Shown: in pieces, positions 44,353 to 55,525 of the stretch | How the letters are laid out: every line of letters starts with the position of its first letter | How positions within the stretch are numbered: the stretch's first letter is position 1 | Assembly: GCF_009649075.1 (NCBI RefSeq) | Contig: NZ_CP045737.1 | Span: 992,001 to 1,056,000 of the forward strand | Direction of reading: 5' to 3' | Source: Aeromicrobium yanjiei | GTDB taxonomy: Bacteria > Actinomycetota > Actinomycetes > Propionibacteriales > Nocardioidaceae | Length of the DNA: 64,000 nt | The notes under the pieces: generated by a model | Told to the model about the DNA's origin: nothing | The model's database searches: none | Seen by the model: the letters and a program-made list of their open reading frames with translations, nothing else | Made by a program: the position numbers and the translations under genes

Positions 44353-46956
44353 TCAGTCGGTGGTGGCGGGAGTGGCGTCGACGGTGAAGGCCGAGGCCGA
44401 GTCGTCGACGGTCAGGACCGGGTCGGCGGTGACGCGGCCGGCGGCCAGCACGTCGGCGAGGGCGAGCCGGAGCAGCTCGAGATCTGCGGCGGACGCGCGC
44501 ACGGTCAGGGCCGCGATCTCGGTCTTCTGACTGACCTTGGCGACCGACTTGGCACCGCGGACGTCCGCGAGCACCGCTGCGGCCGCGGTCAGGACCGCGG
44601 GGTCCTGCTCGGCCGTCGTCAGGTCAGTCGCGTTGTCGGGCCACACCGAGCGGTGGATCGACCCCTCCTGCCACCACGACCAGACCTCCTCGGTCACGTA
44701 GGGCAGGAACGGGGCGAGCAGGCGCAGCTGGACCGACAGGGCGAGGACGAAGGCGCTCTTGGCGGACGCGCCGCCCTCGTCGGCACGACGGGCGCGCTCC
44801 TTGACCAGCTCGAGGTAGTCGTCGCAGAAGTCCCAGAAGAACTTCTCGGTGACCTCGAGCGCGGTCGCGTAGTCGTACGCCTCGAAGGCCGCAGTCGCCT
44901 CGTCCACGACCCCGCGCAGGCGGGTCAGCATCGCCAGGTCGATCGGCTCGGTGACGCGGGCCGGATCGAGGTACGAGGCGTCGGCCCCGAGGCCGTACTG
45001 CTCCTCGGGGGCGAGCACGAACTTGCTGGCGTTGAGCACCTTCATCGCCAGGCGGCGACCCACCTTCATCTGGGCCTCGTCGAACGGCGAGTCCGCACCC
45101 GGGCGGGCACCTGCCGCACGCCAGCGGACGGCGTCGGCGCCGTACTTGTCGAGGATCTCGTCGGGGACGACGACATTGCCCTTGGACTTGCTCATCTTCT
45201 TGCGGTCGGGGTCCACCACGAAGCCCGACAGCGCGGTGTGGGTCCACGGCACGCAGCCGTGCTCGAGGTGCGAGCGCACGACCGTCGAGAACAGCCACGT
45301 GCGGATGATGTCGTGACCCTGGGGGCGCAGGTCCATCGGGAACGTCTTGGCGAACAGCTCGGGGTCGCGCTCCCAGCCGCACACGATCTGCGGGGTGAGC
45401 GAGGACGTCGCCCAGGTGTCGAGCACGTCGGGATCGGCCATGAACCCACCGGGCTCACCGCGCTGGGAGTCCTCGAAGCCCGGAGGCGCCTGCGACGCGG
45501 GATCCACCGGCAGGCTCGCCTCGTCGGCGAGGATCGGATCGTCGTAGACCGGCTCGCCGGCCTCGTCGAGGCGGTACCAGACCGGGAACGGGATGCCGAA
45601 GAAGCGCTGGCGCGACACGAGCCAGTCGCCGTTGAGGCCCTCGATCCAGTTGGTCAGCCGGGACTGCATGTAGGCGGGGACCCAGTCGATCTCGTCGCCG
45701 CGCGCGACGAGCTGGGCGCGCAGATCGCTCGAGCGCCCGCCGTTGGCGATGTACCACTGGCGGGTCGAGACGATCTCGAGCGGCTTGTCGCCGCGCTCGT
45801 AGAAGTTGGCCATGCGCTGCGTGGGCTTCGGGTCGCCGTCGAGATCGCCGGACTCCTTCAGCGCCGCGACGCTCAGCTCGCGGGCGGTGAACGTGGTCTT
45901 GCCGGCCAGCTCGGCGTACAGCTCACGGCCCGCGGCGTCGGTGATCCACTCGGGGACGTCGGGCAGGATGCGGCCGTCCCGGCCGATGATCGTCCGGTTG
46001 GGCAGCTGCAGCTCACGCCACCAGATCACGTCGGTCAGGTCGCCGAACGTGCAGCACATGACGATGCCCGAGCCCTTGTCGGGCTCGGCGGACGCGTGGG
46101 CGACCACGGGGACCTCGACGCCGAACAGGGGAGAGGTGACGGTCGAGCCGAAGAGCGGCTGGTAGCGCTCGTCGTCGGGGTGGGCGATGAGCGCGACGCA
46201 CGCGCCGATCAGCTCGGGGCGGGTCGTCTCGATGAAGATGGGTCCGTCGGCCCCGTGGAACGCGACCCGGTGGTACGCGCCGGGGTACTCGCGCGCCTCG
46301 AGCTCGGCCTGGGCGACGGCGGTCTGATAGGTCACGTCCCACAGCGTGGGCGCATCCTGCTGGTACGCCTCGCCGCGCGCGACGTTGCGCAGGAAGGCGC
46401 GCTGCGAGACGGTCTGCGACTCGTCGCCGATCGTCGTGTACTTCTGGTCCCAGTCGACGCTGAGGCCGAGGGTCCGCCACAGCTGCTCGAAGACCTTCTC
46501 GTCCTCCTCGACCAGCTGATTGCACAGCTCGATGAAGTTGCGGCGGCTGATCGGGATCTGCCGCTTGGCGTCGGGCTTCTCCGGCGGCGTGAAGTCGGGC
46601 TCGTAGGGCAGGGTCGGGTCGCAGCGGACACCGAAGTAGTTCTGGACCCGGCGCTCGGTCGGCAGTCCGTTGTCGTCCCACCCCATGGGGTAGAACACCT
46701 CCTTGCCACGCATGCGCTGATAGCGCGCGACCAGGTCGGTGTGCGTGTAGGAGAAGACGTGACCGACGTGCAGGGAGCCGGACACCGTCGGGGGAGGGGT
46801 GTCGATCGAGAAGATCTGCTCCCGGGACTTGGTGCGGTCGAAGGCGTACGTGCCCTCGTCGGCCCACCGCGCCGACCACGTCGCCTCGAGTCCCTCGAGG
46901 ACGGGCTTCTCCGGGACGCCGGTCGCAGAGCCAGATTTGCCGAGTTCGCTAGTCAC
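44353..46956 (-). CDS. valS: Valyl-tRNA synthetase
   Basis: About 867 residues, class I aminoacyl-tRNA synthetase charging tRNA-Val. [15 protein letters not shown] contains the HIGH motif, [10 protein letters not shown] the KMSKS motif; the connective editing domain lies between (about 210-400), with [11 protein letters not shown] afterwards and an anticodon-binding domain near 640. GTG 46956 is preferred: TAGACT ends 8 nt upstream, giving a near-leaderless start, whereas the TTG at 46965 would lie partly within that box. The -10 overlaps the MMPL stop codon. Confidence 0.96.
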   Translation of the reverse strand: MTSELGKSGSATGVPEKPVLEGLEATWSARWADEGTYAFDRTKSREQIFSIDTPPPTVSGSLHVGHVFSYTHTDLVARYQRMRGKEVFYPMGWDDNGLPTERRVQNYFGVRCDPTLPYEPDFTPPEKPDAKRQIPISRRNFIELCNQLVEEDEKVFEQLWRTLGLSVDWDQKYTTIGDESQTVSQRAFLRNVARGEAYQQDAPTLWDVTYQTAVAQAELEAREYPGAYHRVAFHGADGPIFIETTRPELIGACVALIAHPDDERYQPLFGSTVTSPLFGVEVPVVAHASAEPDKGSGIVMCCTFGDLTDVIWWRELQLPNRTIIGRDGRILPDVPEWITDAAGRELYAELAGKTTFTARELSVAALKESGDLDGDPKPTQRMANFYERGDKPLEIVSTRQWYIANGGRSSDLRAQLVARGDEIDWVPAYMQSRLTNWIEGLNGDWLVSRQRFFGIPFPVWYRLDEAGEPVYDDPILADEASLPVDPASQAPPGFEDSQRGEPGGFMADPDVLDTWATSSLTPQIVCGWERDPELFAKTFPMDLRPQGHDIIRTWLFSTVVRSHLEHGCVPWTHTALSGFVVDPDRKKMSKSKGNVVVPDEILDKYGADAVRWRAAGARPGADSPFDEAQMKVGRRLAMKVLNASKFVLAPEEQYGLGADASYLDPARVTEPIDLAMLTRLRGVVDEATAAFEAYDYATALEVTEKFFWDFCDDYLELVKERARRADEGGASAKSAFVLALSVQLRLLAPFLPYVTEEVWSWWQEGSIHRSVWPDNATDLTTAEQDPAVLTAAAAVLADVRGAKSVAKVSQKTEIAALTVRASAADLELLRLALADVLAAGRVTADPVLTVDDSASAFTVDATPATTD

Positions 46957-46967
46957 AACAGTCAAGT

Positions 46968-49088
46968 CTAGGTGCGAGCAGCTTCACGCGGCGTGCTGGT
47001 CCTGTCCACCTCCTCGTGGGCCTGACCGTCGGTGCGGCCCAGCGCGCTCGGCCACCAGATGTGCCGCCCGAAGTCGAGGTTGAGCGCAGTGACCAGCACC
47101 GACCGGACGATGATGGTGTCGAGCAGCACCCCGACCGCCACCGCGAAGCCGAGCTCGGCCAGGAACACGACCGGCAGGGTGGCCAGGGCGGTGAACGTGC
47201 CGGCCAGGACGAAGCCGGCGGAGGTGATCACCCCGCCTGTCGCCGCGAGCCCGATGAGGGCCCCCCTGCGGGTGCCGTGCTTGAGGGCCTCCTCGCGCAC
47301 CCGGGTCATCAAGAAGATGTTGTAGTCGATGCCGAGCGCCACGAGGAACACGAAGGCGAACAGCGGGAAGGACGAGTCGGTCCCCTCGAACCCGAACACG
47401 TGCCGGAACGTCAGGGCGCTGATGCCCATTGCGGCCGCGAAGGACACCACGACCGTCACGAGCAGGATCAGCGGTGCCGCGATCGAGCGCAGCAGCGCGG
47501 CCAGGATCAGCAGGACCACGACCAGGACGATGGGGATGATCAGCCGGTTGTCGGCGCTGGAGGCGGCCTGGATGTCCTTGTTCACCGCGGTGTTGCCTCC
47601 CACCAGCGCGTCGGCGCCCGCGACGTCGTGCACCGCATCCCGCGCCCGATCGACCGTGGCGAAGGCGTCGGCGGAGTCGGGTGCCGAGGTCAGTGTGCCT
47701 TCGAGATAGGCGACGGGGCTGCCGGCCGGGCTCTTGACCTGGACCGAGCTCGCGTCGATGCCCTCGACCCCGGAGAGTGCGTCCTTGACCGCGTCAGCGC
47801 TCGAGCCTTCGGCGATGACGGCGACGGGGGAGCCGGCGCCGCCCGGGAAGTGCTTCGCGAGCTCCCTCTCCGCCAGCACCGAAGGCTGCTCCTTGGTGAA
47901 CTGCTGCTCGTTGGTGAGCCCGTTGGCGTCGAGCTGGACGACGCCGAACGACAGGGCGACCAGGATCAGGGTCGTGGTGACCCAGACGGCGCGGGGCGCC
48001 TTGGCGATCTGTCGGCCGACCCGCGCCCAGATGCCGGTCTCGCTCTTGACCGGGTCGCCGAAGCGGGGCACGAACGGCCAGAAGATCCACCGCCCGAGGA
48101 TGACCAGCAGCGCCGGCAGCAGGAGCATCATGACCAGCAGGGCGCACGCGATGCCGACGGCGCCGACCGGGCCGAGGCTGCTGGTCGAGTTCATCTGGGC
48201 GAACAGCAGGCACAGCAGGCCGATGATGACCGTGGCACCGCTGGCCAGGATCGCCGGGGCCGCGCGGTGCAGGGCGTGCGCCATCGCCTCGTGCCGGTCC
48301 TCGTAGTGGTGCAGCTCCTCGCGATACCGGGCCACGAGCAGCAACGCGTAGTCGACCCCCGCACCGAGCACCAGCACGCTGAGGATGCCCGCACTCTGCG
48401 CATTGACTGTGAGGTCGGCGTGCTTGGCCAGCAGGTAGACCAGGCCCTGCGCGCTGAAGACCGCGCCCACGCCACACAGCAGGAACAGGATCGCCAGCTG
48501 CAGGCTGCGATACGTGACGAGCAGGATGATGAACACGATGGCAACGGCGGCGAGCAGCAGGATGCCGTCGATGCCGGCGAAGGACTCGGCCTGGTCCGCG
48601 CCGAGCGCCGCGGGACCGGCGATGCGTACGTCGAGGCCGCCGGCATCCCGGTCGGCGATCGCCCTGATGTCGTCGACCCGGTCGGGCAGGTCCTCCCACC
48701 CGTCGCTGCTCATGCGGACCGTCGCGAGGACCTGCAGGGCCTTGCCGTCGTCGGCCGGGATCGGACCGGTCACCTCGGTGACCGAGTCGACCCCCTTGAT
48801 CTGGGCCGCGTCGGCCTTCGCCTTGGCCACGTCGGCCGGGGTGATGCCGGAGTCGCGCACGTAGAGCACGACGCCCGGGATGTCGTTGGGGTCGGAGAAG
48901 GCCTTCGACCTCTCGATCACCTTGGTGGACTCGGCGTCGCCGGGCAGCCAGGACGCCGCGTCGTTGTCCTGGACGCTCGTGAGCTTGGCGCCGAGGGAGG
49001 CCAGGACGAAGATCGTCAGCAGGCCGAGCGCCATCACCACCCACTTGGCCCAACGATGCGTCACCCATCCCGCGATGCTCCGGTTCAT
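46968..49088 (-). CDS. MMPL/RND family transporter
   Basis: A 706-residue exporter with a first helix at about 15-35, a periplasmic domain, a block of five or six helices (about 180-340), a second periplasmic loop and a second helical block (about 520-690), the duplicated RND plan. [19 protein letters not shown] and [16 protein letters not shown] contain the Asp-Tyr pairs used for proton relay in MmpL proteins. ATG 49088 has AAGGAGGG upstream. Likely exports a lipid or hydrophobic compound; cargo unknown. valS is directly downstream. Confidence 0.92.
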   Translation of the reverse strand: MNRSIAGWVTHRWAKWVVMALGLLTIFVLASLGAKLTSVQDNDAASWLPGDAESTKVIERSKAFSDPNDIPGVVLYVRDSGITPADVAKAKADAAQIKGVDSVTEVTGPIPADDGKALQVLATVRMSSDGWEDLPDRVDDIRAIADRDAGGLDVRIAGPAALGADQAESFAGIDGILLLAAVAIVFIILLVTYRSLQLAILFLLCGVGAVFSAQGLVYLLAKHADLTVNAQSAGILSVLVLGAGVDYALLLVARYREELHHYEDRHEAMAHALHRAAPAILASGATVIIGLLCLLFAQMNSTSSLGPVGAVGIACALLVMMLLLPALLVILGRWIFWPFVPRFGDPVKSETGIWARVGRQIAKAPRAVWVTTTLILVALSFGVVQLDANGLTNEQQFTKEQPSVLAERELAKHFPGGAGSPVAVIAEGSSADAVKDALSGVEGIDASSVQVKSPAGSPVAYLEGTLTSAPDSADAFATVDRARDAVHDVAGADALVGGNTAVNKDIQAASSADNRLIIPIVLVVVLLILAALLRSIAAPLILLVTVVVSFAAAMGISALTFRHVFGFEGTDSSFPLFAFVFLVALGIDYNIFLMTRVREEALKHGTRRGALIGLAATGGVITSAGFVLAGTFTALATLPVVFLAELGFAVAVGVLLDTIIVRSVLVTALNLDFGRHIWWPSALGRTDGQAHEEVDRTSTPREAART

Positions 49089-49216
49089 GTGCCCTCCTTG
49101 GGACCGCCCCGAACGATGGTCGAATGTGATCTTCCCCACTATGCAGCGGTGTGGTGACATTTTGAACATCGGTGGTGACCCTGAGCCGTCCCCGAGGTGC
49201 TGCGATACTGGGCGGG
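49089..49216. promoter_or_regulatory. Divergent promoter region MMPL / folC
   Basis: On the plus strand GATACT (49204-49209) ends 7 nt before the folC ATG, a leaderless arrangement. GGTGGTGACC and the related GTGGTGACAT flank TTTTGAACATC at about 49152-49180, forming an imperfect direct repeat that could bind a regulator of the transporter. No regulator gene is adjacent. Confidence 0.4.
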
Positions 49217-50554
49217 ATGACACCTACGTACGCGGAGGTCGAGCGCGCGCTCCTCGGCCGTTGGCCCGAGACCCGCCTCGAGCCCTCCCTCGATCGCATC
49301 GCCGCCCTGTGCCGCCTCCTGGGGGACCCGCAGGCGGCCTATCCCGTGGTCCACCTCACCGGGACGAACGGCAAGACGTCGACGAGCCGCATGATCGACA
49401 CCCTGCTGCGCGCGCTGGACCTGCGCACCGGACGCTTCACCAGCCCGCACCTGCAGTCGATGACTGAGCGCATCAGCCTCGACGGGGCGCCCCTGTCCGA
49501 GGCCCTGTTCGTCGAGGCGTTCGCGGACGTCGCGGCGTACGCGCAGATCGTCGACGACTCGTCGGCGCACCCCCTGTCGTACTTCGAGATGATGGTCGCG
49601 ATGGCGTTCGCGGCCTTTGCCGACGCTCCCGTCGACGTCGCCGTGGTCGAGGTCGGCATGGGTGGCTCGTGGGACGCGACCAACGTCGCTGACGGTCAGG
49701 TCGCGGTCATCACCCCGATCGGCGTGGACCACGCGGCCTATCTCGGTGACCGCCCCGAGATCATCGCGGTCGAGAAGGCCGGCATCATCAAGCCCGGCTC
49801 GCACACGATCCTCGCCGAGCAGGCACCCGAGGTCATGGACGTCCTGATGCGACGGGTGCTGGACGTCGGCTCGGTCGCGCTGCACGAGGGCACCGACTTC
49901 GGCGTCGGCTCACGTGTCACCGCGATCGGTGGGCAGCAGATCGACCTGCAGGGCCTGTCGGGCACGTACGACGGCATCTTCCTGCCGCTGCACGGCGCCC
50001 ACCAGGCGCACAACGCGGCGTACGCCCTCGCGGCCGTCGAGGCCTTCACGGGCAGCAAGCAGCTCGACGCCGATCTCGTCCGCGACGCGTTCAGGCAGGT
50101 CACCTCGCCGGGGCGCCTCGAGGTCGTGCGGCGTAGCCCCACGGTGCTGCTCGACGCGGCGCACAACCCCCACGGCGCCCGCGCGACGATCGAGGCCGTC
50201 CAGGAGGCGTTCTCGTTCAGCCCGCTCATCGGGGTCGTGGGCGTCATGGCCGACAAGGACGTCGAGGAGATGCTCCGCGTCTTCGAGCCGGTCATGGCCG
50301 AGATCGTGTGCACGCAGAACAGCACCCCGCGGGCGATGCCGGCGGTCGAGCTGGCCGAGCTCGCGGCCGACATCTTCGGCGAGGAGCGGGTGACCCTGGT
50401 CTCCCGGCTCGACGACGCACTCGAGCGGGCGATCCAGAAGGCGGACGCCGCCGAGGGCTACGACGACGCGATCGGCAGCGGTGGCGTGCTCGTGACAGGC
50501 TCGGTCGTCACGGTCGGCGAGGCGCGCGTCCTGCTCGGAGGGGGTGTCGCGTGA
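49217..50554 (+). CDS. folC: Folylpolyglutamate synthase / dihydrofolate synthase
   Basis: A 445-residue Mur-ligase-fold enzyme adding glutamate to (dihydro)folates. HLTGTNGKTSTSRMID (residues 46-61) is the P-loop, EVGMGGSWDATN the omega-loop/metal region, and LLDAAHNPHGA starts the C-terminal domain. ATG 49217 fits a leaderless -10. The next gene (DUF4233) overlaps its stop by GTGA, as in mycobacteria. Confidence 0.94.
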   Translation: MTPTYAEVERALLGRWPETRLEPSLDRIAALCRLLGDPQAAYPVVHLTGTNGKTSTSRMIDTLLRALDLRTGRFTSPHLQSMTERISLDGAPLSEALFVEAFADVAAYAQIVDDSSAHPLSYFEMMVAMAFAAFADAPVDVAVVEVGMGGSWDATNVADGQVAVITPIGVDHAAYLGDRPEIIAVEKAGIIKPGSHTILAEQAPEVMDVLMRRVLDVGSVALHEGTDFGVGSRVTAIGGQQIDLQGLSGTYDGIFLPLHGAHQAHNAAYALAAVEAFTGSKQLDADLVRDAFRQVTSPGRLEVVRRSPTVLLDAAHNPHGARATIEAVQEAFSFSPLIGVVGVMADKDVEEMLRVFEPVMAEIVCTQNSTPRAMPAVELAELAADIFGEERVTLVSRLDDALERAIQKADAAEGYDDAIGSGGVLVTGSVVTVGEARVLLGGGVA

Positions 50555-50895
50555 GGGGCATGTGCGCGGCGATGCTGACGCTCGAGGCGATCATCCTCGG
50601 GCTCAGCGTGCCGGTGATGATCTCGGTCGAGGACGTCGACACGACGTGGGCGCTCGTCGTCGGGATCGGGCTGGCTGTCCTGTGCCTCCTGGTGGCCGGC
50701 TCGCTGCGCCGGCCTCAGGCGTACCTGGTCGGTCACGCGATCCAGGTCGGCGCGATCGCGATGGGCTTCCTCGTGCCGATCATGTTCTTCGTCGGGCTGA
50801 TGTTCGCTGCCCTGTGGTTCGGCGCGTTCTTCCTCGGACGCCGCATCGAGGCCGACAAGGCGCGATGGGCGCAGGAGGCAGCGCGGGAGGACTAA
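50551..50895 (+). CDS. DUF4233 small membrane protein
   Basis: A 114-residue protein with four hydrophobic segments (about 5-25, 33-50, 58-72, 77-95) and a charged C-terminal tail. GTG 50551 overlaps the folC stop, so it is translationally coupled. Rv2446c holds the same position. No function is known for the family. Confidence 0.85.
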   Translation: MRGMCAAMLTLEAIILGLSVPVMISVEDVDTTWALVVGIGLAVLCLLVAGSLRRPQAYLVGHAIQVGAIAMGFLVPIMFFVGLMFAALWFGAFFLGRRIEADKARWAQEAARED

Positions 50896-50936
50896 GGGGG
50901 GTGTCCTCGGCGGCGCACCGCGCTACTGTCGAGGGC

Positions 50937-51569
50937 ATGGTGCGGGTGCTGGCAGTGGCCGACGAGGAGGTCCTCGGGGTCCGTTCTCGTCTGCGAGACC
51001 TCGACGTCGACCTGGTGATCGGCGCCGGCGACCTGCAGTGGGACTACCTCGTGTCGATCCGGTCCGCGCTGGACGTGCCCGGTGTCTTCGTGCCCGGCAA
51101 CCACGACCCCCGGACGGGCCCCGGCCACACCGGACCGGCGGGATTCGTCAACGCCGACGGCCGGGTCGTCGAGGTCGGCGGCCTGCGCATCGCGGGCCTC
51201 GGGGGCTGTGTCCGCTACAACGCCGGCCCCCACCAGTACACCCAGAAGGAGTACGACGCGCGAGCCAAGCAGCTGCTCCGCAGCGCCCGTCGCGCGGGCC
51301 CGGTCGACGTCCTGCTGACCCATGCGCCGCCGCTGGGACTGGGCGACGAGCCCGATCCCAGCCATCTCGGCATCTCTGCTCTCCACGGCGTCCTCGCCGA
51401 GCTCGAGCCCACGTGGCACCTGCACGGCCACGTCCACCCGTTCGGGATGCTCAAGGCCGATCGGTCGGTCGGTCGGACGACGGTCCGCAACGTGATCCCC
51501 TGGGACGTCCTCGAGATCGAGCCCCGCTCGGTCGTGCCGGTCTCGACCCGGTCGCGCCGGAGCGCCTGA
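50937..51569 (+). CDS. Metallophosphoesterase
   Basis: A 210-residue calcineurin-like phosphoesterase: GAGDL (residues 29-33), PGNHD (53-57), LTHAPP and HGHVH towards the C-terminus form the dimetal site; the usual first DxH motif is reduced to AVADEEV at residues 6-12, so the first metal ligands are altered. TACTGT ends 7 nt before ATG 50937 (leaderless pattern). Stop and the next start overlap (TGATG). Substrate unknown. Confidence 0.82.
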   Translation: MVRVLAVADEEVLGVRSRLRDLDVDLVIGAGDLQWDYLVSIRSALDVPGVFVPGNHDPRTGPGHTGPAGFVNADGRVVEVGGLRIAGLGGCVRYNAGPHQYTQKEYDARAKQLLRSARRAGPVDVLLTHAPPLGLGDEPDPSHLGISALHGVLAELEPTWHLHGHVHPFGMLKADRSVGRTTVRNVIPWDVLEIEPRSVVPVSTRSRRSA

Positions 51570-52423
51570 TGGTCAGCAGCTCGGGGTCCCCGCGGGTCGA
51601 CGCCGAGAGCGACTTCATGCGGGCCCGTCGCCACCAGGTGCTGTCGGCCCTGGCGGCGCGGCTGCGCAACGACACCGAGGACACCGTGCAGTCGATGTCG
51701 TTCGACGAGGTCGTGGACGCCCTCGGCCGTCGGTCCGAGCACTACGTGGGGCACAAGGTCATCCCGCTCGACGCGATCGTGGGATCTGTCGACAAGGCAC
51801 GCGACTTCGATCGCCGATTCCGTCCGACCTCGACGGTCAACCGTCAGCGCTGGGAACGGCTGGCGCGGGCCAGCCGGACGGGGGAGGTGATCCCGCCGAT
51901 CGACGTCTACCAGATCGGCGAGTACTACTTCGTCCGCGACGGACACCATCGCGTCTCGGTGGCGCGCAGCCTCGGCGTCGAGCTGATCGAGGCCCGGGTG
52001 ACCGCGATCGAGACGTTCCTGTCGCCCGTGGGCATCGACGCCCGCGCGAGCCTGGAGCTCAAGTTCTGGCGACGGCTGATGCTCCAGCGGGTCCCGTTCA
52101 CGGGCGAGGCGCGCGCGTCGGTCGCGGTCGACCGGCCCTCGGACTACGGCCGCATCGCCGAGGCCGTCGAGGCCTGGGCGACGCGCACGATGCATGCCGA
52201 GCACGCGTACATGGATCCCGAGACGATGGCCGCCCGCTGGTACGCCGAGGAGTTCCAGCCCGTCGTGCAGATGATCGAGGAGGCTGGCGTGCGCGGCGAC
52301 GACGAGCGGCCCGCAGAGGCGTACCTGCGCGTCGCCGAGGAGCGCTACCGCCTCATCCGCGAGCACGAGTGGAACGCCGAGGTCATCAAGGCCGTCGCCG
52401 GCAAGGGCCGCAAGAAGCGCTGA
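51569..52423 (+). CDS. ParB N-terminal-like domain protein
   Basis: A 284-residue protein whose middle (about residues 62-140) has ParB/sulfiredoxin-like features: KVIPLDAIVG, then PPIDVYQIGEYYFVRDGHHRVSVARSLG. There is no HTH for parS binding and no partition partner, so chromosome segregation is unlikely. It overlaps the phosphoesterase gene by 1 nt. The C-terminus is basic (KGRKKR). Function unknown. Confidence 0.78.
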   Translation: MVSSSGSPRVDAESDFMRARRHQVLSALAARLRNDTEDTVQSMSFDEVVDALGRRSEHYVGHKVIPLDAIVGSVDKARDFDRRFRPTSTVNRQRWERLARASRTGEVIPPIDVYQIGEYYFVRDGHHRVSVARSLGVELIEARVTAIETFLSPVGIDARASLELKFWRRLMLQRVPFTGEARASVAVDRPSDYGRIAEAVEAWATRTMHAEHAYMDPETMAARWYAEEFQPVVQMIEEAGVRGDDERPAEAYLRVAEERYRLIREHEWNAEVIKAVAGKGRKKR

Positions 52424-52428
52424 CCCAT

Positions 52429-52568
52429 CCCCCTGGCCGCGGATTCCCAGGAGAACCCCGAATTCTTCAGTCGCTCGCCCGGAGCGCCGGAACCCGGCAC
52501 ATCACCCCGGTTGCAACAAGGGTGACGTGCCGGGTTCCGGGGTTCTCCTGGGAATCCGCGGCCGGGGG
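52429..52568. repeat. Large nested inverted repeat between convergent genes
   Basis: Outer arms 52435-52460 and 52538-52563 are perfectly complementary over 26 bp (GGCCGCGGATTCCCAGGAGA... and its complement), extended by CCCCC/GGGGG outside one bulged T. Inner arms 52487-52507 and 52520-52540 match at 20 of 21 positions. The right arm is continuous, whereas the left arm is interrupted by 26 nt (52461-52486). It begins 6 nt after the ParB-like stop and ends at the convergent ABC ATPase stop; bidirectional termination is likely. Confidence 0.9.
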
Positions 52569-53732
<1,164 letters not shown>

Positions 53733-53736
53733 GGGA

Positions 53737-54582
53737 TCAACCCTTCACTGCGCCGGCGGTCAGGCCGGCGACGATCTTGCGCTGGAAGAACAGGACGAGG
53801 ACGACGATGGGGACCGTGGCGACCACGGCTCCCGCGGCCAGCAGGGACGAGGGCCGGTTGAACGGGTCATCGCCGACGAAGAACGACAGGGCGGCGGGGA
53901 TGGGGCGGGCGCGCTCGGTCGACGTCAGGGAGATGCCGAACACGAAGTCGTTCCACGCGAAGAAGAAGGTCAGGATCGCTGCGGTGAACACGCCGGGCGC
54001 GGCCAGCGGGACGATGACCTTGCGGAAGGCCTGCCACGACGTGGCGCCGTCGACCTGCGCGGCCTGCTCCATCTCCCACGGGATCTCGCGGAAGAACGCG
54101 GAGAGGGTCCAGATCGCCAGTGGCAGCGTGAACGACATGTAGGGGATGATCAGGCCGAGCCACGTGTCGTAGATGCCGAACGCGCGCCACATGTCGAACA
54201 GCGGGCCGACCAGCGACACGACCGGGAACATCGCGATCACGAGCGCGGTGGTGAGCACGAACTTCTTGCCCTTGAACTCCAGGCGGGCGATCGCGTAGGC
54301 CGCGAGGGTCGCGATGACGACCGACAGCAGGGTCGCGATGAGCGAGATGCCGATCGAGTTGAAGATCGCCTGCCGGAACTGCCCGTCCTGCAGGACGTCG
54401 GAGTAGTTGGACCAGCCGGCGCCGCCGCCCGAGGACGGGAAGAAGCCGGGACTGCCGACCCTGACGGCTTCCTGGGACTTGAACGACAGCGAGATGATCC
54501 ACGCGACCGGCAGCAGGCACCAGATGAGGATCAGCGCGCAGCCGAGGATCGTGCCGAGGTTGGCCTTCAGGCTCTTGCCCAT
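53737..54582 (-). CDS. Carbohydrate ABC transporter permease (SugB-like)
   Basis: A 281-residue CUT1 permease with six hydrophobic helices and the EAA loop EQAAQVDGATSWQAFRKVIVPLAAPG (about residues 175-200). It starts 1 nt before the upstream permease stop region, so translation is coupled. It pairs with the 313-residue permease. Confidence 0.93.
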   Translation of the reverse strand: MGKSLKANLGTILGCALILIWCLLPVAWIISLSFKSQEAVRVGSPGFFPSSGGGAGWSNYSDVLQDGQFRQAIFNSIGISLIATLLSVVIATLAAYAIARLEFKGKKFVLTTALVIAMFPVVSLVGPLFDMWRAFGIYDTWLGLIIPYMSFTLPLAIWTLSAFFREIPWEMEQAAQVDGATSWQAFRKVIVPLAAPGVFTAAILTFFFAWNDFVFGISLTSTERARPIPAALSFFVGDDPFNRPSSLLAAGAVVATVPIVVLVLFFQRKIVAGLTAGAVKG

Positions 54583-54583
54583 G

Positions 54584-55525
54584 TCAGCTCTCCTGCCGTG
54601 CGTCGGCGAGGTTGACCCGGAACAGCTTGACGATCACGAACGCGACCACCAGCACCGAGAGGAACAGGAGCACGGACAGTGCCGAGCCGATGCCGAGCTG
54701 GAACTGCTCGATCACCTGCCGATAGGTGAGGAACGAGATCGACTCGGTGCCGTTGGCGCCGGCCGTCATGACGAAGATGTTGTCGAAGATGCGGTACGCG
54801 TCGAGGGCGCGGAACAGCACGGCGACCATGATCGCGGCCCGCATGTTGGGCAGGATCACCTTGAAGAGGCGCTGCCACCACGTGGCACCGTCCACCTTGG
54901 CGGCCTCCAGCATGTCCTCGGACACCTGGGCCAGCCCCGCCAGGAGCAGCAGTGACATGAACGGCGTCGTCTTCCAGATCTCCGAGGCCATGATCGCGAG
55001 CATCGAGGACCAGTACTGGCCGAACCAGTTGAAGTCGTCCGGCGTGAACGGAAGCCAGCTGTTGACGAATCCGTTGGTGTTGGAGAACGCGAACTGCCAC
55101 GCGAAGCCCGAGACGACCGTGATGACGCCGTAGGGGATGAGGATCGAGGTGCGGATCACGCCGCGGGCGAAGATGACCTTGTGCATGACCATCGCGAACG
55201 CGAAGCCGATCACGAGCTCGACGGCCACCGTGATGATCATGATCCCCACGGTGTTCAACGTCGTTTTCCAGAACAACCAGTCGCTCAGTGCCGTGGCGTA
55301 GTTGGCCAGGCCGACGAACTCGCGGGCGTCGGGATCGGTGAGCGAGTAGTTGAACAGGGACAGGTAGAGCGCCCGCAGCATCGGGAACGCCGTGACGAGC
55401 AGCATCAGCACCAGGGCCGGCGCCACCAGCTTGCGGGCCAGCGAGTTCTCGGCCCGCGAGCGGTCCGAGTCCGGCGGCCTGGTGTCCTCGGCCGGATCGA
55501 CCGCGGTCTGTACGTAGGTGGTCAC
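54584..55525 (-). CDS. Carbohydrate ABC transporter permease (SugA-like)
   Basis: A 313-residue CUT1 permease with a cytosolic N-terminal tail of about 30 residues, six helices and the EAA loop EAAKVDGATWWQRLFKVILP. GTG 55525 overlaps the binding-protein stop by 4 nt, which fixes the start. Forms a heterodimer with the following permease. Confidence 0.92.
   Translation of the reverse strand: MTTYVQTAVDPAEDTRPPDSDRSRAENSLARKLVAPALVLMLLVTAFPMLRALYLSLFNYSLTDPDAREFVGLANYATALSDWLFWKTTLNTVGIMIITVAVELVIGFAFAMVMHKVIFARGVIRTSILIPYGVITVVSGFAWQFAFSNTNGFVNSWLPFTPDDFNWFGQYWSSMLAIMASEIWKTTPFMSLLLLAGLAQVSEDMLEAAKVDGATWWQRLFKVILPNMRAAIMVAVLFRALDAYRIFDNIFVMTAGANGTESISFLTYRQVIEQFQLGIGSALSVLLFLSVLVVAFVIVKLFRVNLADARQES

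Noticed and set aside
51569-52423. Chromosome or plasmid partition gene parB
   Set aside because: Lacks the helix-turn-helix and dimerisation regions, has no parA neighbour and no visible parS-like site.
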